DNA of 64,000 nt, from assembly GCA_029216955.1 (NCBI GenBank), contig JANAVB010015600.1, positions 24,074,538 through 24,138,537 on the forward strand, given 5' to 3'. Shown here in pieces: positions 24,636 to 34,323 of the stretch (positions are counted from its first letter, which is position 1; each line of letters starts with the position of its first letter). The notes beneath the pieces are model-generated. The model saw only the letters and a list, made by a program, of their open reading frames with translations, did no database searches and was not told the DNA's origin. Made by a program: the position numbers and the translations under genes. The DNA is from Iris pallida. Taxonomy: Eukaryota > Streptophyta > Magnoliopsida > Asparagales > Iridaceae.

Positions 24636-27600
24636 CCGCGGGATCACCAGTAGTAATTTCTTCAAGTGCTACTTCTTCACCCATATTCTTTTCTGGAGAT
24701 ACATGCACATCAACATCCTCTTCTGGATTCAATGTGTCATCAACATCTTCTGGGGATACATGGACATTAGCGTCCTCTTCTGGATTTTGTGTATCATCAA
24801 CAGCCTCTGTTGATGTATCTTCATCACTTTCTTCTGGTGCTTCTTCGCTATCAGTTGCGGCGATCGGATCTACATTATCATGCAGGCCGAAGTCGCAATC
24901 ATTCAGAGCATCGATCATTAATCGATCTTCTTCATCACGAAGTGTTCTCGGTGTAGTTGGAAGCTGGGTAGTTTCTACTGCAAGTGAAGGAGATCGCAAC
25001 ACTTCATCTTCTTTCTACACGACTTCCTCTATAGGCTCTACAGCCTCATCTCTCTGCTCTGGACTAGAAGTTTCCTGCCTGGGCTCAGGGGCAGGTGTAG
25101 AAGACGACATTGTGACTCCGGCGATAGCACTAGCCACGACCGTTGACAAGATAGGTCTTGGAGGAGTGACTACCTTCTTTCTTCTGAAGGCTATTTTCTT
25201 TCTGTGTAGAGGTCTTTCCGGACTCTCTACAACATCTACCGGTCTCTGAACAGAGGTCGGAGTCGCCGCTTATTCCCTTCGAGTAGACTCAGCCAGCTGC
25301 CGAGATTGCAACCTGGTGGTGACCTTTTTCGATGGTTCCAAGACAAGTTTCTTCTTAGCAACTTGAGAAGAAGGTTCTTTTATCCTTCTCTTCTTCTCCT
25401 TAGATGGAGATTTGACGACCTTCAAGGAGACACGCAGTGGCTCGTTGACTTCTTCATGGAAGTTAGCTTCCCTCGAAGCTTCTAACGGGGAATCAACTAG
25501 CTCATATTCTTCGTCATTACCCGGAGCTGACACAACAGTTGCTCCCTTCTTCAATCGCATTGTTGTCGCAAAGCTGTCCGCAAGACTGAAGTTCTCGGTA
25601 AAGGTATTCGCTGATGTGTAGAAAAGCGAATATGTGTACAGCATCCGAGGACCATGATTATTCTTCGTCGGCATCGAGAATGTTGTTCTTGTATCTCGAG
25701 CATTATAATAAGCCCAAGCCCGGGCGCCATCGATCAAATAACCTTTTTCTTGCAGGCACGTTATACCGTTGCCTACGTGGAATTGGTCATAGCCGAATTG
25801 GCGCGCAAAACGGCTGGGAAGATAGGGTTCTAAGTAACATTCATCTTCAAATCTGTAGACCAGGTGTGACGGCCGAATCTTCTTCAGCCAATCAAAAGCT
25901 GCACGACCCAAAGGCTGTCTCCCAAAATTGACAAGATTTGTAGACATGTGTTCATAGCCAGCTGGAGGGGAAACGAAGTAGAAATTCCATCCCTTCCCGA
26001 GATTCAGAGCACGTCTGCAATCTCTTAAACTGGTGTAAATCCACTTACTATTGGAGAATCTCCGCAAGAAGCTTCCGCTGACCGCTCCCATATCGGGGTT
26101 CATCAATGAAGGATAGTGCAGAAGCAACCATCCGAACAAATAAGTGTATGGATGCTCCAGCCGAGGAAAGTTCCCTTTCTCGCCTTTTTCTTTCAGCATC
26201 GAATCGACATAAAGGCGAAGACCAGCGTTCACTCTGCAGGTCATCGCCGACAGCAGATCCATCCGGTAGCCAAAGACTAAACGGACGGCAGCAAAGAGCA
26301 CGCCGCGATGGAAGCGATTGATGGCACTGGCTCCAGGGATGACAAATCGTCGAAGCCAGTAGGTGAGGAAACCCGCCAGCTGGGCTTTCTTTGACACGGG
26401 CCTGTAGCCCATCCTCATAAAATTTTCAATACTATCTCCTGTCTTGAAAGGAGGATATTGAAGATCATCATCGATCTTGATATCCATCTCCTGGTGATCC
26501 TCCATCAACCCTATTACTTTACTGCTGCTGAGTGGTCTGAATAAGGTAGGGTTGCACTTATCGTGCTCCTTAGTCTTCTTCTCCATGATGTGGTTGAGAA
26601 AGAGATAGGGTAACCATTTTGTCGAGTAGCAAGTGCCAGAGGTACCACTCTTGTAATACAAGGAGCAGATATTATAGTGGCACAACAGCTCTTCAAAGAC
26701 GGCCACCATGTCATCATTCTCCTGACGAAGTTTGTCCAATTCGTCGTTGGTCAGAACAAATTCTTCATAGGGGAGTTCCCCCATTGGCAAGCTCGAGATA
26801 TACTTTATCTCGTGAAGGGCCAGTCCAATCTCTCCACAGGGCATCATAAAAGTCCCTGTCCTGAAGTTGTACCTCTCCGCCAATGCGAGGAACAGATGAG
26901 GATTGGGGTGGAAGCCGTAAACGGTAGAGTATACCGCTTGGTATAGCTCAATCTTCTTGAGCTTATCTTCGAATTGAGCCAATATCTAATTGGCTTGCAA
27001 TTCCATCTCTTGTTATCTGGATTTACAAGACCCGTCAATCGGATGTCTTGGTCCGGATATCTTCCCTTAACCTTCGCAAACTCATTTACGAAGATTGGTG
27101 TTCTAACTGGCAGTAACAGGGAGGAATTCTCCGGTAGAATGCAGCCGGGTTTCAATCCTCTGAGCAGGGAGCTGTGACGCTCAGAGGAACTGTAGAACAT
27201 GTCCTTGTGGTTCGGCCCCTTCTTCATACAAATGTTCCCTGTTCTGGCTTGATGGAGAGGAGTGATATCCCAGTCCATCCTCCTGGGATAACTCGCGAAA
27301 GCATAGCGAGATAGGGGAAGGCACCTAGAAATCTCAGGTAGAAGTATCCTTTTCTCGCCTCTTTGGAAGAGTCTTTGTTAAACTCGAGGTCTCGTCTGAG
27401 AACTCTTATCAAGAGCCTCACCAAACAGAAACAGAGGTTTCTTATGAATAACGGCGTCAGCAGTTTGCAGAGGCTTCCCGTTCATCAGACTCAGCAATGT
27501 TTCATTGTCTTGTGCTGTTAGGATGGCTTGTCGGGACGACGGCAGGGCATATTGAGGAAATATTACATGGGACAGATCCTCCTTAAACTCAGGTTCAACC

Positions 27601-27646
27601 AGAGTCCCTGCAAAGACTTCATAATTTGGGTCTTCCCTGATGTTAA
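24636..27646 (-). pseudogene. Antisense gene exon 2: plant-mobile-domain-like region plus acidic repeats
   Basis: It starts VNIREDP after the acceptor GATGCAG. The best-kept part is the 570-codon frame 26982-25270. It contains FMMPCGEIGLALHEIKYI followed by LPMGE, which resembles the F-x-PCGE...L-x-D/E...LP-x-G signature of plant mobile domain proteins (MAIN/MAIL1 and transposon-borne relatives). It also has GFLTYWLRRFV, FHRGVLFAAVRLVFGY, RPSHLVYRFEDECYLEPYL and FARQFGYDQFHVGNGITCL, all conserved in Tat-2. After 25270 the frame continues through a basic stretch into an acidic region with two 20-residue repeats (DDT-NPEED-VHVSPE, about 24680-24800). Defects: stops at 27378, about 26990, 25270 and 25015, and a 1-nt deletion near 27000. 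The PMD assignment is by eye. Confidence 0.65.
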
Positions 27647-28078
27647 CTGCATCGAACAAAAAGACAGAATTCAGTACATGCAAATCAAAGAGTTTGTTCA
27701 AAAGCTCAGCAAATTGCGCAAGTGCCAGATTGCGCTATGTGCATGACATCAGATTGCGCTAAAGCAGCCTACATGCACAAAATTTCTAGTTGCACCAAAA
27801 ACATCCACTTGCGCAAGTCATCAGATTGCGCTGAACAACTTGCACAAGGCATCAGTTTGCGCTGGACAGACTTGCGCAAATCGATAGATTGTGCTAGATA
27901 TTTGCCAGCGCTTTCTAACCGATTGCACAAGAATATAGTTTTCATAAAAATAAAAACTATTGTGTGTCTGCAACTAAAACCCTAAACAGGGCGGTGCAAT
28001 ACCATCAAATCTCTAAGTATGAAGGTTCGACAATGTCAAAGAACCCTAAAAAGGGTTTTGATCGAGTTCATCATCAAC
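27647..28078 (-). other. Antisense gene intron 1 (432 bp), carrying a GCGCA motif array
   Basis: The donor is CAAG|GTTGATG at 28078 and the acceptor TTCGATGCAG ends at 27647, in phase 1 (G plus TT gives Val). The Tat-2 acceptor (CATGTAG|TTGAC) is at the same codon. The intron contains about ten GCGCAA/GCGCTA-type words at 27712-27912. Confidence 0.65.
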
Positions 28079-28187
28079 CTTGAAGTGCAGGGTGACCAGC
28101 TTTATGTCGAGAGGCTCGCGACGTAACCCGAGCCGAAGACTCAGCGGGGGCTTTGCCCTTCTCGGCGGCTGAACACTTGGGTGCCAT
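28079..28187 (-). CDS. Antisense gene exon 1 (36 codons)
   Basis: The ATG at 28187 opens MAPKCSAAEKGKAPAESSA, a short basic/Ser-rich N-terminus, and it splices at codon 37. This start was chosen because it is the first ATG after the TATA box and brings the frame correctly into exon 2. No similarity is known to me. Confidence 0.6.
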
Positions 28188-28294
28188 TGCAATCGACGGC
28201 GGAAATGAGAAGAAGTAGTCGGAGTTGACACAGAAGCTTTTTCTCTCTTGAACAGTTGGAAAAAAGTAAAGAATGAAAGAAAGAAGAATGAGAA

Positions 28295-28304
28295 CTATTT
28301 ATAG
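28295..28304 (-). promoter_or_regulatory. TATA box of the Tat-1 antisense gene
   Basis: The minus strand reads AACTATAAATAGTT, the same CTATAAATAG core as the LTR promoter. It lies about 110 bp upstream of the ATG at 28187 and outside the LTR, so the antisense gene would not depend on LTR transcription. Confidence 0.65.
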
Positions 28305-28458
28305 TTTTTCCAAAGTAACAGTCACCTCAGCTTGTGCTGAGAAATTAGAAGCTGATTCCTCCAAACGCGCAGTCAAGGCATCACTTGCGCAACTTGATTT
28401 AAAAATAAAAATTCAAAGTATTTCGAAACTTTGAATATTTTCAAATTTTGAAAACTTT

Positions 28459-28469
28459 GAAGGGGGTCT
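28459..28469 (+). other. Polypurine tract of Tat-1
   Basis: GAAGGGGGTCT directly precedes the 3' LTR start TGTAGG. Confidence 0.85.
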
Positions 28470-29307
28470 TGTAGGTCCTAAAAATCAAGTTGCACCTATC
28501 AACAAAGCAATGAAAATCAAATTGTGCATCATTCAAATGAACTGCACAGGAGACAGACTGTGCAATAACTCAACCGCGCAAGCTGAACTGCGCATTCGTC
28601 CAAGCGCGCTAGCTGATGTGGCAACGTCATCATTATCTGACAGAAAATTAGATCTTCTGACAACTGACAGTTCGAAGAACGAGGAAACTATTCGTTTCTC
28701 GTGCAGCACAGCGCTCGAGGACAGCTGTACAGCTAGCGCGGTCTACCAGCCCAATCGATGTGCAGTTTGCCAGATTCTCTACAGTGCGGTTTGATCTCAG
28801 CACAGTCTGAAGCTAGCGCAGTCTAATGCCTGTGTACTCCATCAAGATAACTGACATTTTGTACGTGGCATGCATGCCATCAATTGCTCACCACGTGGCA
28901 ACCGTCTGTACACAATCATGCGCATTTCAATCAAATAATGCCATGTGTCCAATACAGTTGAGTCACGATCAAGTAACTGCCAGCGCAGTCTGATGTCTGT
29001 GCGGTCCAATGCTTGCGCAATCCATCCTGCGCAATCCAGAATAACTAAAAGTTAGTTATTTCCAGAACTCTATAAATAGAGTTTCATGTCCTTCATTATA
29101 AGGATCAGATCATTATCACCAGAGATCAGGAGTTCTTGCCAAAGTGCTGCTGCATTCTTTAGAGGCTACCGTCTTTAAAGTTCACATCGTCCAAGGGATA
29201 AAGCGATCGTCTTCAGATCAGATTCCTATAGTTGTACTTTCCCAGAATTCTATTGTAATCTTCTTACCAAGTTAGTTGAAATAAAATCACTTTTGTTTTT
29301 GCAAACT
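28470..29307 (+). repeat. Tat-1 3' LTR, 838 bp
   Basis: Same length as the 5' LTR. TATA box at 29070-29079, AATAAA at 29280-29285. The expected final CA reads CT here. Confidence 0.95.
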
Positions 29308-29312
29308 GGGCA
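29308..29312. other. Target-site duplication of Tat-1, right copy (GGGCA)
   Basis: Pairs with 12710-12714. Confidence 0.93.
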
Positions 29313-31084
29313 TTGGTGAGACCGAAGGGCATGACCAAGAATTCATACTGACCATACTTGGTGTTGAATGCCGTCTTCCGGATATCCTCCTCTCGAACCT
29401 TGACCTGATGGTATCCTGATCTGAGGTCAATCTTTAGGAACACCCTTGCTCCACTCAGCTGATCAAATAGATCATCGATCTTGGGCAAAGGGTACTTATC
29501 CTTGTTGGTGATGTTGTTCAGTGCCCGGTAATCAATGCACATCCGCACGATTCCATCCTTCTTGGGCACGAACAAAACTGGTGCTCCCCAGGGTGAAACT
29601 CCATCTCTGATAAATCCCTGGGCCATCAGCTCATCAATCTGATCCTTCATCTCCTTGGCCTCCTTGGGGTTGACTTTGTAGCATCCTCGAAAAATGGGGG
29701 AAGAGCCGAAAACTAGGTCAATGGTAAACTCTACACCTTGATCCGGGTATTCTGCTATCAAGGAATGAGGTAGTCTAGAATCTACTGTGATGGAAGTGTA
29801 GGAAACACATCCCATGGTCTCAGGTGTTCGAGCTATCTCAAACTCTGGTCCTCCAGGTGGACTAAATATAACACAGCCCCGATGACAATCTATTAGGGCG
29901 TGTTGCTTGCTCAGCCAATCTATACCCAAAACTATATCATAGTTAGGAAGAGGCATAACAAGTAAGTGTGCTAGAAAGGTATGACCGGAAATGGTGATGG
30001 GACAGGTACAAGTCCCTGTGATAGGGATAGGTCCCCCTCCAGTCATAACTCTATAAATCATCTTACTATACCCTACGTCTATATGATATACAGCAACAAA
30101 ATTTGAAGATATAAAGCTGTGCGATACTCCAGAATCAAATAGACATAAAGCTGGGTGTAAGTGTAATAAGATGGCACCTGCGATGACATCTCCTTGTGGC
30201 TCTAGTTCTGCCTCAGGCTCCTCAACGGCCAAGGCAAAAGCTTGCCCAGCCCTGTGCTGGTTGAACCGCTGCTGCTGCGAAGGAAGTGGACCTTTCTGCT
30301 ATCCAGGTCCAGCTCTGTGGAAAGCTGTGGGGAAGTCTCTGATCTGGTGGGTAGTAGACCCACAAACAAGGCATTGGCCCAGTCTCTTCCTGTAGATATC
30401 TGATGAGTGTCCGGGCCTCTTACAGTAGGTCCAAGAGACGGTCTTCGGCTGATTTTGCTGGGGTGCCCTGTGGTGCTGCTGAGAGGGCTTGCTGCTGGTG
30501 TTGGGCCTCTTGGAACTTTCCTGGTGGTGGCTGCTGGATCCAGGGTGCTCTCTCTTGGTACGGTCGGTTGAGGTGGCCTCCACATCTTGAGCCACCTTAA
30601 GCATCTTGTCGAACGTCTTAGCTCCGTTCGTAGCAACATAAGTACGGATCTCCTCTTGCAATCCATGTCGGAACTTCTGAGCACGTTCTTCAGGGTCTGC
30701 AACCAGATGGGGTGCAAACCTGCTAAGCCGATTGAACTCAGATACGTACTCCTCCAGAGTATGGTCTTCTTGCTTCAGGTCATGGAATTGCCTTCCCATG
30801 GCTTGCAGAGCAGCTTCTGGGAAGAACTTCCTCTTGAACTGCTTCTTGAAGGAACGCCAGGATGTTCCTCCAGTCAAAAATCTGGGCTCGCTCCGATACC
30901 ATATGCTAGCAATATCTCAAAGCTGTAGAGCCACAGCCTCTACTATAAGTCCAGGTGGGATGCGAGAAACGCTGAGGAGTCGCTCCATGTCATCCAGCCA
31001 CTCGTCCGCGTAGGTTAGACCTTCAGTCCCTTTGAAAGGCCGCGGACTCAAGTTCTTGAAACTCTCGATGTCCCCAACTTTTTC

Positions 31085-31158
31085 CTGAATTAAAGGACCG
31101 ATACATCAACATCTATATTTCTCCAATAAAACATAAATTATCAATTCACTTTTCTCAC
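31085..31158 (-). other. Candidate intron in gypsy-C gag
   Basis: The donor is CCAAG|GTGAGAAA and the acceptor TTTAATTCAG|GAAAAAG. The 74-bp intron is AT-rich. Removing it joins QTSQTEKRPTK to EKVGDIESFKN in phase 0, both gag-like. An unspliced insertion or decay is the alternative. Confidence 0.5.
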
Positions 31159-31334
31159 CTTGGTAGGCCTCTTCTCTGTCTGTGATGTTTGTAACGCCGC
31201 CATAGCGATATTATGGGCATTCTCCATGCCCTCTTTCATAATCGCGACTCGCGATTCACTTCTGCTTGAGCCCTCTGGCCCTCAAGTACACCCTATAGTT
31301 GACTTACAAGGTCAGCGTTGTCCACTGGTGCTGG

Positions 31335-33931
31335 TGTCATGACTCGTCCCAAATAATCTGGGTCGAGTCGGATCATGCCCAGCCTGTACCGTTGTGAGAC
31401 GGCGGCAGTAAGCTGTATCATGTAGTGAAACACAAACATGCAGAAGATCTAACGGAATAACACATTTTATTGAATTGGAAGTGAGACTGAAAGTAACCAC
31501 CATTAATAACAACATTTAAAAAAATTCATTTATTACATTGTTGAAAAAGGGAAAGTAAAGGGAAAGTGATATTCCAACAGCTAAAGTTCTGGGGTTCCTG
31601 GTTCAGCCTCTGCAGGACCCGAGTCTGTCCCGTAGAAAGTACAGTAGGGCAGCTCCTCTTCATCACAGTCACTTAAAAATGTTGGGTTTCCAGTCAGGAG
31701 GGAGCAAGTAACATATTTCATCCACAACTAGCATTTCTAAGATAATAACTAAATGGAAAAAATGCGAGACATTTATGAAACTTTATAATTTTGTATTTAA
31801 AAATAGTAAAGTGAGACTAGCAAGTATGAAGAAGATCAATGTCATGCATGATGTAATACTAGGCTAGTGTTTGAGTATATAACATGGCCTGTGACCGGCT
31901 GGTGAGATAATATGTATACTAACATTTCGGCCGAAACGAATAGTATGCGGTACGGCTTAACACCCCGTGTCGTAGGGGTTAGCGCGAGGCAATAAACGAT
32001 CAATATTTGGCTTCGGTCACAGACGTTATACTACTCCCCCAAGCAATCCCCAAGTCAATGAGTCAATAATCAATAATCAATAACTAACATGTCAAGATAG
32101 TCATCCAGCAATCCATCAACCTATGTGGAGTCCGAGAGGGATCTACGGTGAATCAGTGTAACTATACTACATGTAACTAACTGATGCATACATTTAATTA
32201 TCAAATTAAAATGCAGACATAGAATAGATACGAAACTTGTCTCAGAGTATTTTTCTGACTTGACAGCAGCCAGAATGTAACCGCTAGGGTTTTACCAACC
32301 AGAACCTACAAGATCGTAATGCCAGTTTTAGTAACCAGAATTACGCCCTAAATTCTAAGGTACAAGCTAGGTCAAGTCTATAGGTGGGTGTTCCTAACCG
32401 AAGTCATATGTACAAAAATAGGTTTAATTACAAATCTAACATTAACGTAAAACCGTTTTGAAACAACATAGGTTTTCGTCATAAGTAATAATTATTAGGA
32501 AAATATTTTAAAGCAAATTTCCCAAAATTAGTAAGTTTCGTAAGAAAATAGTTTTTATTTAAAATAACATTTTAAAATAGGATTTATTTGTTAAAGTAAA
32601 TATTTAATCGAAAATGATTTTCGTAAAATATATTTTTAGTCATTTTCACAGATTGCCTAGAATCTTCTATAAATATTAAAAATAATATTTAATGCGCAAA
32701 ACTATATTTTTCCCAAAATATTGGTTCAAGGTTAATATAAAGGTTTTTGGATTTTATTATTAAATACCGCTACCAAAATCAACCTTTTTACACAACAATA
32801 GTTTTTATTACAATAATCACTTTATAAACCTTTTTGACTAGAAAATCATTTTAAAAGAGGAATATACATAGTTTATAGTACCATTTTCTAACAAAACTTT
32901 TATTGAATAACAATAACTTTTAAATGAATAAATATTTAACTACTATAAATGAAATAACTCAATCATTTATTTGGTTTATAAATTCTACAACATAACATTA
33001 CAATTTAGAGATAATCCTAACTTTAATTTAAACCAATTAAATCATTTAAACCATATTTTAAATTATTAAGGTTAATCCATAAATCAGTTAATACCAAATA
33101 AACATGGATAAAGTTTCCTAATATGTATATTATTACCACATTGCTAATTACAACACAGAAAGCTAAAATATTAAACCACAAAACCTAATAAAACAATTCT
33201 ACAGAACCAAAATAATAATCTACATGATAGACTCTACAGTCAGAATGACAAATGGGTTTCTGTGAAGAAAATGACGGAGAGAAATGGGAAGAGTTTACCC
33301 AAACTTGCACGAAGGAGTACCGAGAGGAGGCCTCGGACTCGGAACAACGCCCGGAAGACGAGCACGGGCACGTACGCGCACACGACGACGGGGACGCACA
33401 CGAAGACGCAGAAAGCGGAGAAATGCCGGACGGAGGGTACGCGCGGGGGGTCTGGCGGGGCTGTGCCGGGGTCGGGCGGCACTGGAGGCCTGGCGGGGCT
33501 GTGCCGGGGTCGGGTGGCGCTGGTGGCGGGGTCCGACGAGCGCGGCAGCGGGCGGGTCGCAGGAACGGCGACCGACGAGTATGAGAAAGATGGGGGTGTT
33601 GGGTGTTGTTACAACGGGAACGTCGAGGGGAGTCCGACGGTGGTCGCAGCTTGGGAAACGGTAGAGTAGGGAGTAAATGGTAAAGTTTTGAAGAAGGTGG
33701 AAGAAAGAAATGGGATGTTATGATGGTGGAGAAGTTTCTGTTCTGCGGTTACATAGAGATGTTGGAGAAGGGAGTGGGCACACAATTAGGATCAGGGAGT
33801 GAGACCCGGTGAGTGGGGAAAGGAATGGGTTTGGGTTGGGTTTAAGTTATAGGCTAAACTCATGGGCTTGGTTTAAGGGCCAACAAATAATATTAAATAA
33901 ATAAATGAACACAACAAAACATGGGTCTTAC
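31335..33931 (-). repeat. Probable gypsy-C 5' LTR, 2,597 bp
   Basis: On the minus strand it begins TGTAAGACCC at 33931 and ends GACGAGTCATGACA at 31335, just before gag sequence. It includes AATAAA near 31460 and a GC-rich island at about 33280-33560 with a duplicated CTGTGCCGGGGTCGGG block. No second LTR is visible for comparison and no PBS follows it, so a deletion may have removed the leader. The stretch 31740-33230 is AT-rich with no gene. Confidence 0.6.
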
Positions 33932-34323
33932 AGTAAGCATTCGACTATAGACCCGATTGTCGACCACCCTACTGATCATCGGCCACCCTATTTAGGGTTT
34001 GGCTTGATTCTGATAATGTGCGCTCGCTCTTTTTAGAGTTGGACATACTCCATAACTGGCGCCTCCCTTATTAGGGTTTGCTTGCTGTCGACACGCATTG
34101 TACAACGTTTCAAAAAGTTGTGCTGTCTTTTGGGCACAATTTTGACGCGTTGTGCGACAAGATATGGTGCAACCTAATTGCTGCACAACCTGATGGTTGC
34201 GCATGCTGTGTACGGCGCAATGTGAGGGTTGCGCAACTTGACTGCTGCACAACCTGTTAACGTAACATGTTCTACTTCAAAGCATTATTTGAAACTAATT
34301 TCTGTTTATTGACCTTCATGTAG
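33932..34323 (+). other. Tat-2 antisense gene, remaining part of intron 1
   Basis: This precedes the acceptor CTTCATGTAG (ending 34323) and carries GCGCA/GCACAA words at 34130-34258, as in Tat-1 intron 1. Gypsy-C inserted here. Exon 1 and the promoter are outside the window. Confidence 0.6.

Larger units (their letters stand above)
23422..28187 (-). pseudogene. Tat-1 spliced antisense gene (aORF), about 1,394 codons, four exons
   Basis: Exons as I read them are 28187-28079, 27646-24636, 24563-24375 and 24296-23422 (109, 3011, 189 and 875 nt). All three introns are GT-AG and phase 1. The total is 4,184 nt, one short of a multiple of three, which agrees with a single 1-nt deletion seen near 27000. 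In-frame stops are at 27378, about 26990, 25270 and 25015. The order is a short basic N-terminus, a plant-mobile-domain-like region, an acidic repeat region and a coiled coil. A TATA box lies about 110 bp upstream and AATAAA 55 bp downstream. A homologue lies in Tat-2. Antisense ORFs at this place are reported for Tat elements (Grande, Retand). Function is unknown. Confidence 0.75.
12715..29307 (+). mobile_element. Tat-1: complete Tat-lineage Ty3/gypsy retrotransposon, 16,593 bp
   Basis: The parts in order are: 5' LTR (12715-13552), PBS (13556-13574), a gag-pol frame (13555-22401), two antisense genes (22468-22746 and 23422-28187), PPT (28459-28469) and 3' LTR (28470-29307). The TSD is GGGCA. 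Both LTRs are 838 bp. By eye I count about 47 substitutions and no indels (about 94 percent identity), which at commonly used grass rates would mean roughly two million years. Two RNase H domains, a leader region before gag and a long antisense ORF before the 3' LTR point to the Tat/Ogre/Retand lineage. Stops in gag-pol make it non-functional today. Confidence 0.93.
29308..31334 (-). pseudogene. Gypsy-C gag, protease and N-terminal RT
   Basis: Minus strand, from 31334. Gag: ENAHNIAMAALQT, then LSPRPFKGTEGLTYADEWL, then FKKQFKRKFFPEAALQ and EEYVSEFNRLSRFAPHLV. Two zinc knuckles follow (CKRPGHSSDIY, degraded, and CLVCGSTTHQIRDF, last Cys lost). The protease has [13 protein letters not shown] (usually DSGA) and [18 protein letters not shown] begins [20 protein letters not shown] and [20 protein letters not shown] and breaks at FGLTNA where Tat-1 inserted. 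There are stops in gag (for example near 30915 and 31290) and a 1-nt shift near 31250. A possible 74-bp intron lies at 31085-31158. Confidence 0.85.
10527..33931 (-). mobile_element. Gypsy-C: chromovirus-like Ty3/gypsy element, split by Tat-1 and LARD-1
   Basis: The surviving parts are 10527-12714 (integrase, RNase H, C-terminal half of RT) and 29308-33931 (N-terminal RT, protease, gag, 5' LTR). The halves join exactly across Tat-1: the frame reads FGLTNA at 29310 and continues PAVFMN at 12704. The order gag-PR-RT-RH-IN and the FIDD and DSG motifs are typical of Tekay/Del-like chromoviruses. The 3' end lies beyond LARD-1, outside the window. Its right flank (33932) falls in the first intron of the Tat-2 antisense gene. 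It is inactive, with several stops and degraded zinc knuckles. Confidence 0.85.

Noticed and set aside
24734..25249. 171-codon plus-strand ORF rich in Ser and Thr
   Set aside because: Shadow of the acidic region of the antisense gene, which has a homologue in Tat-2.
28510..28794. Plus-strand ORF in each Tat-1 LTR (also 12755-13099)
   Set aside because: The two copies differ freely at amino-acid level, run through promoter sequence and have no homologue.
31335..33931. A solo LTR inserted next to gypsy-C gag
   Set aside because: Flanks (GCTGG on the left, GTAAG on the right) are not a target-site duplication. A 5' LTR with a lost leader fits better.
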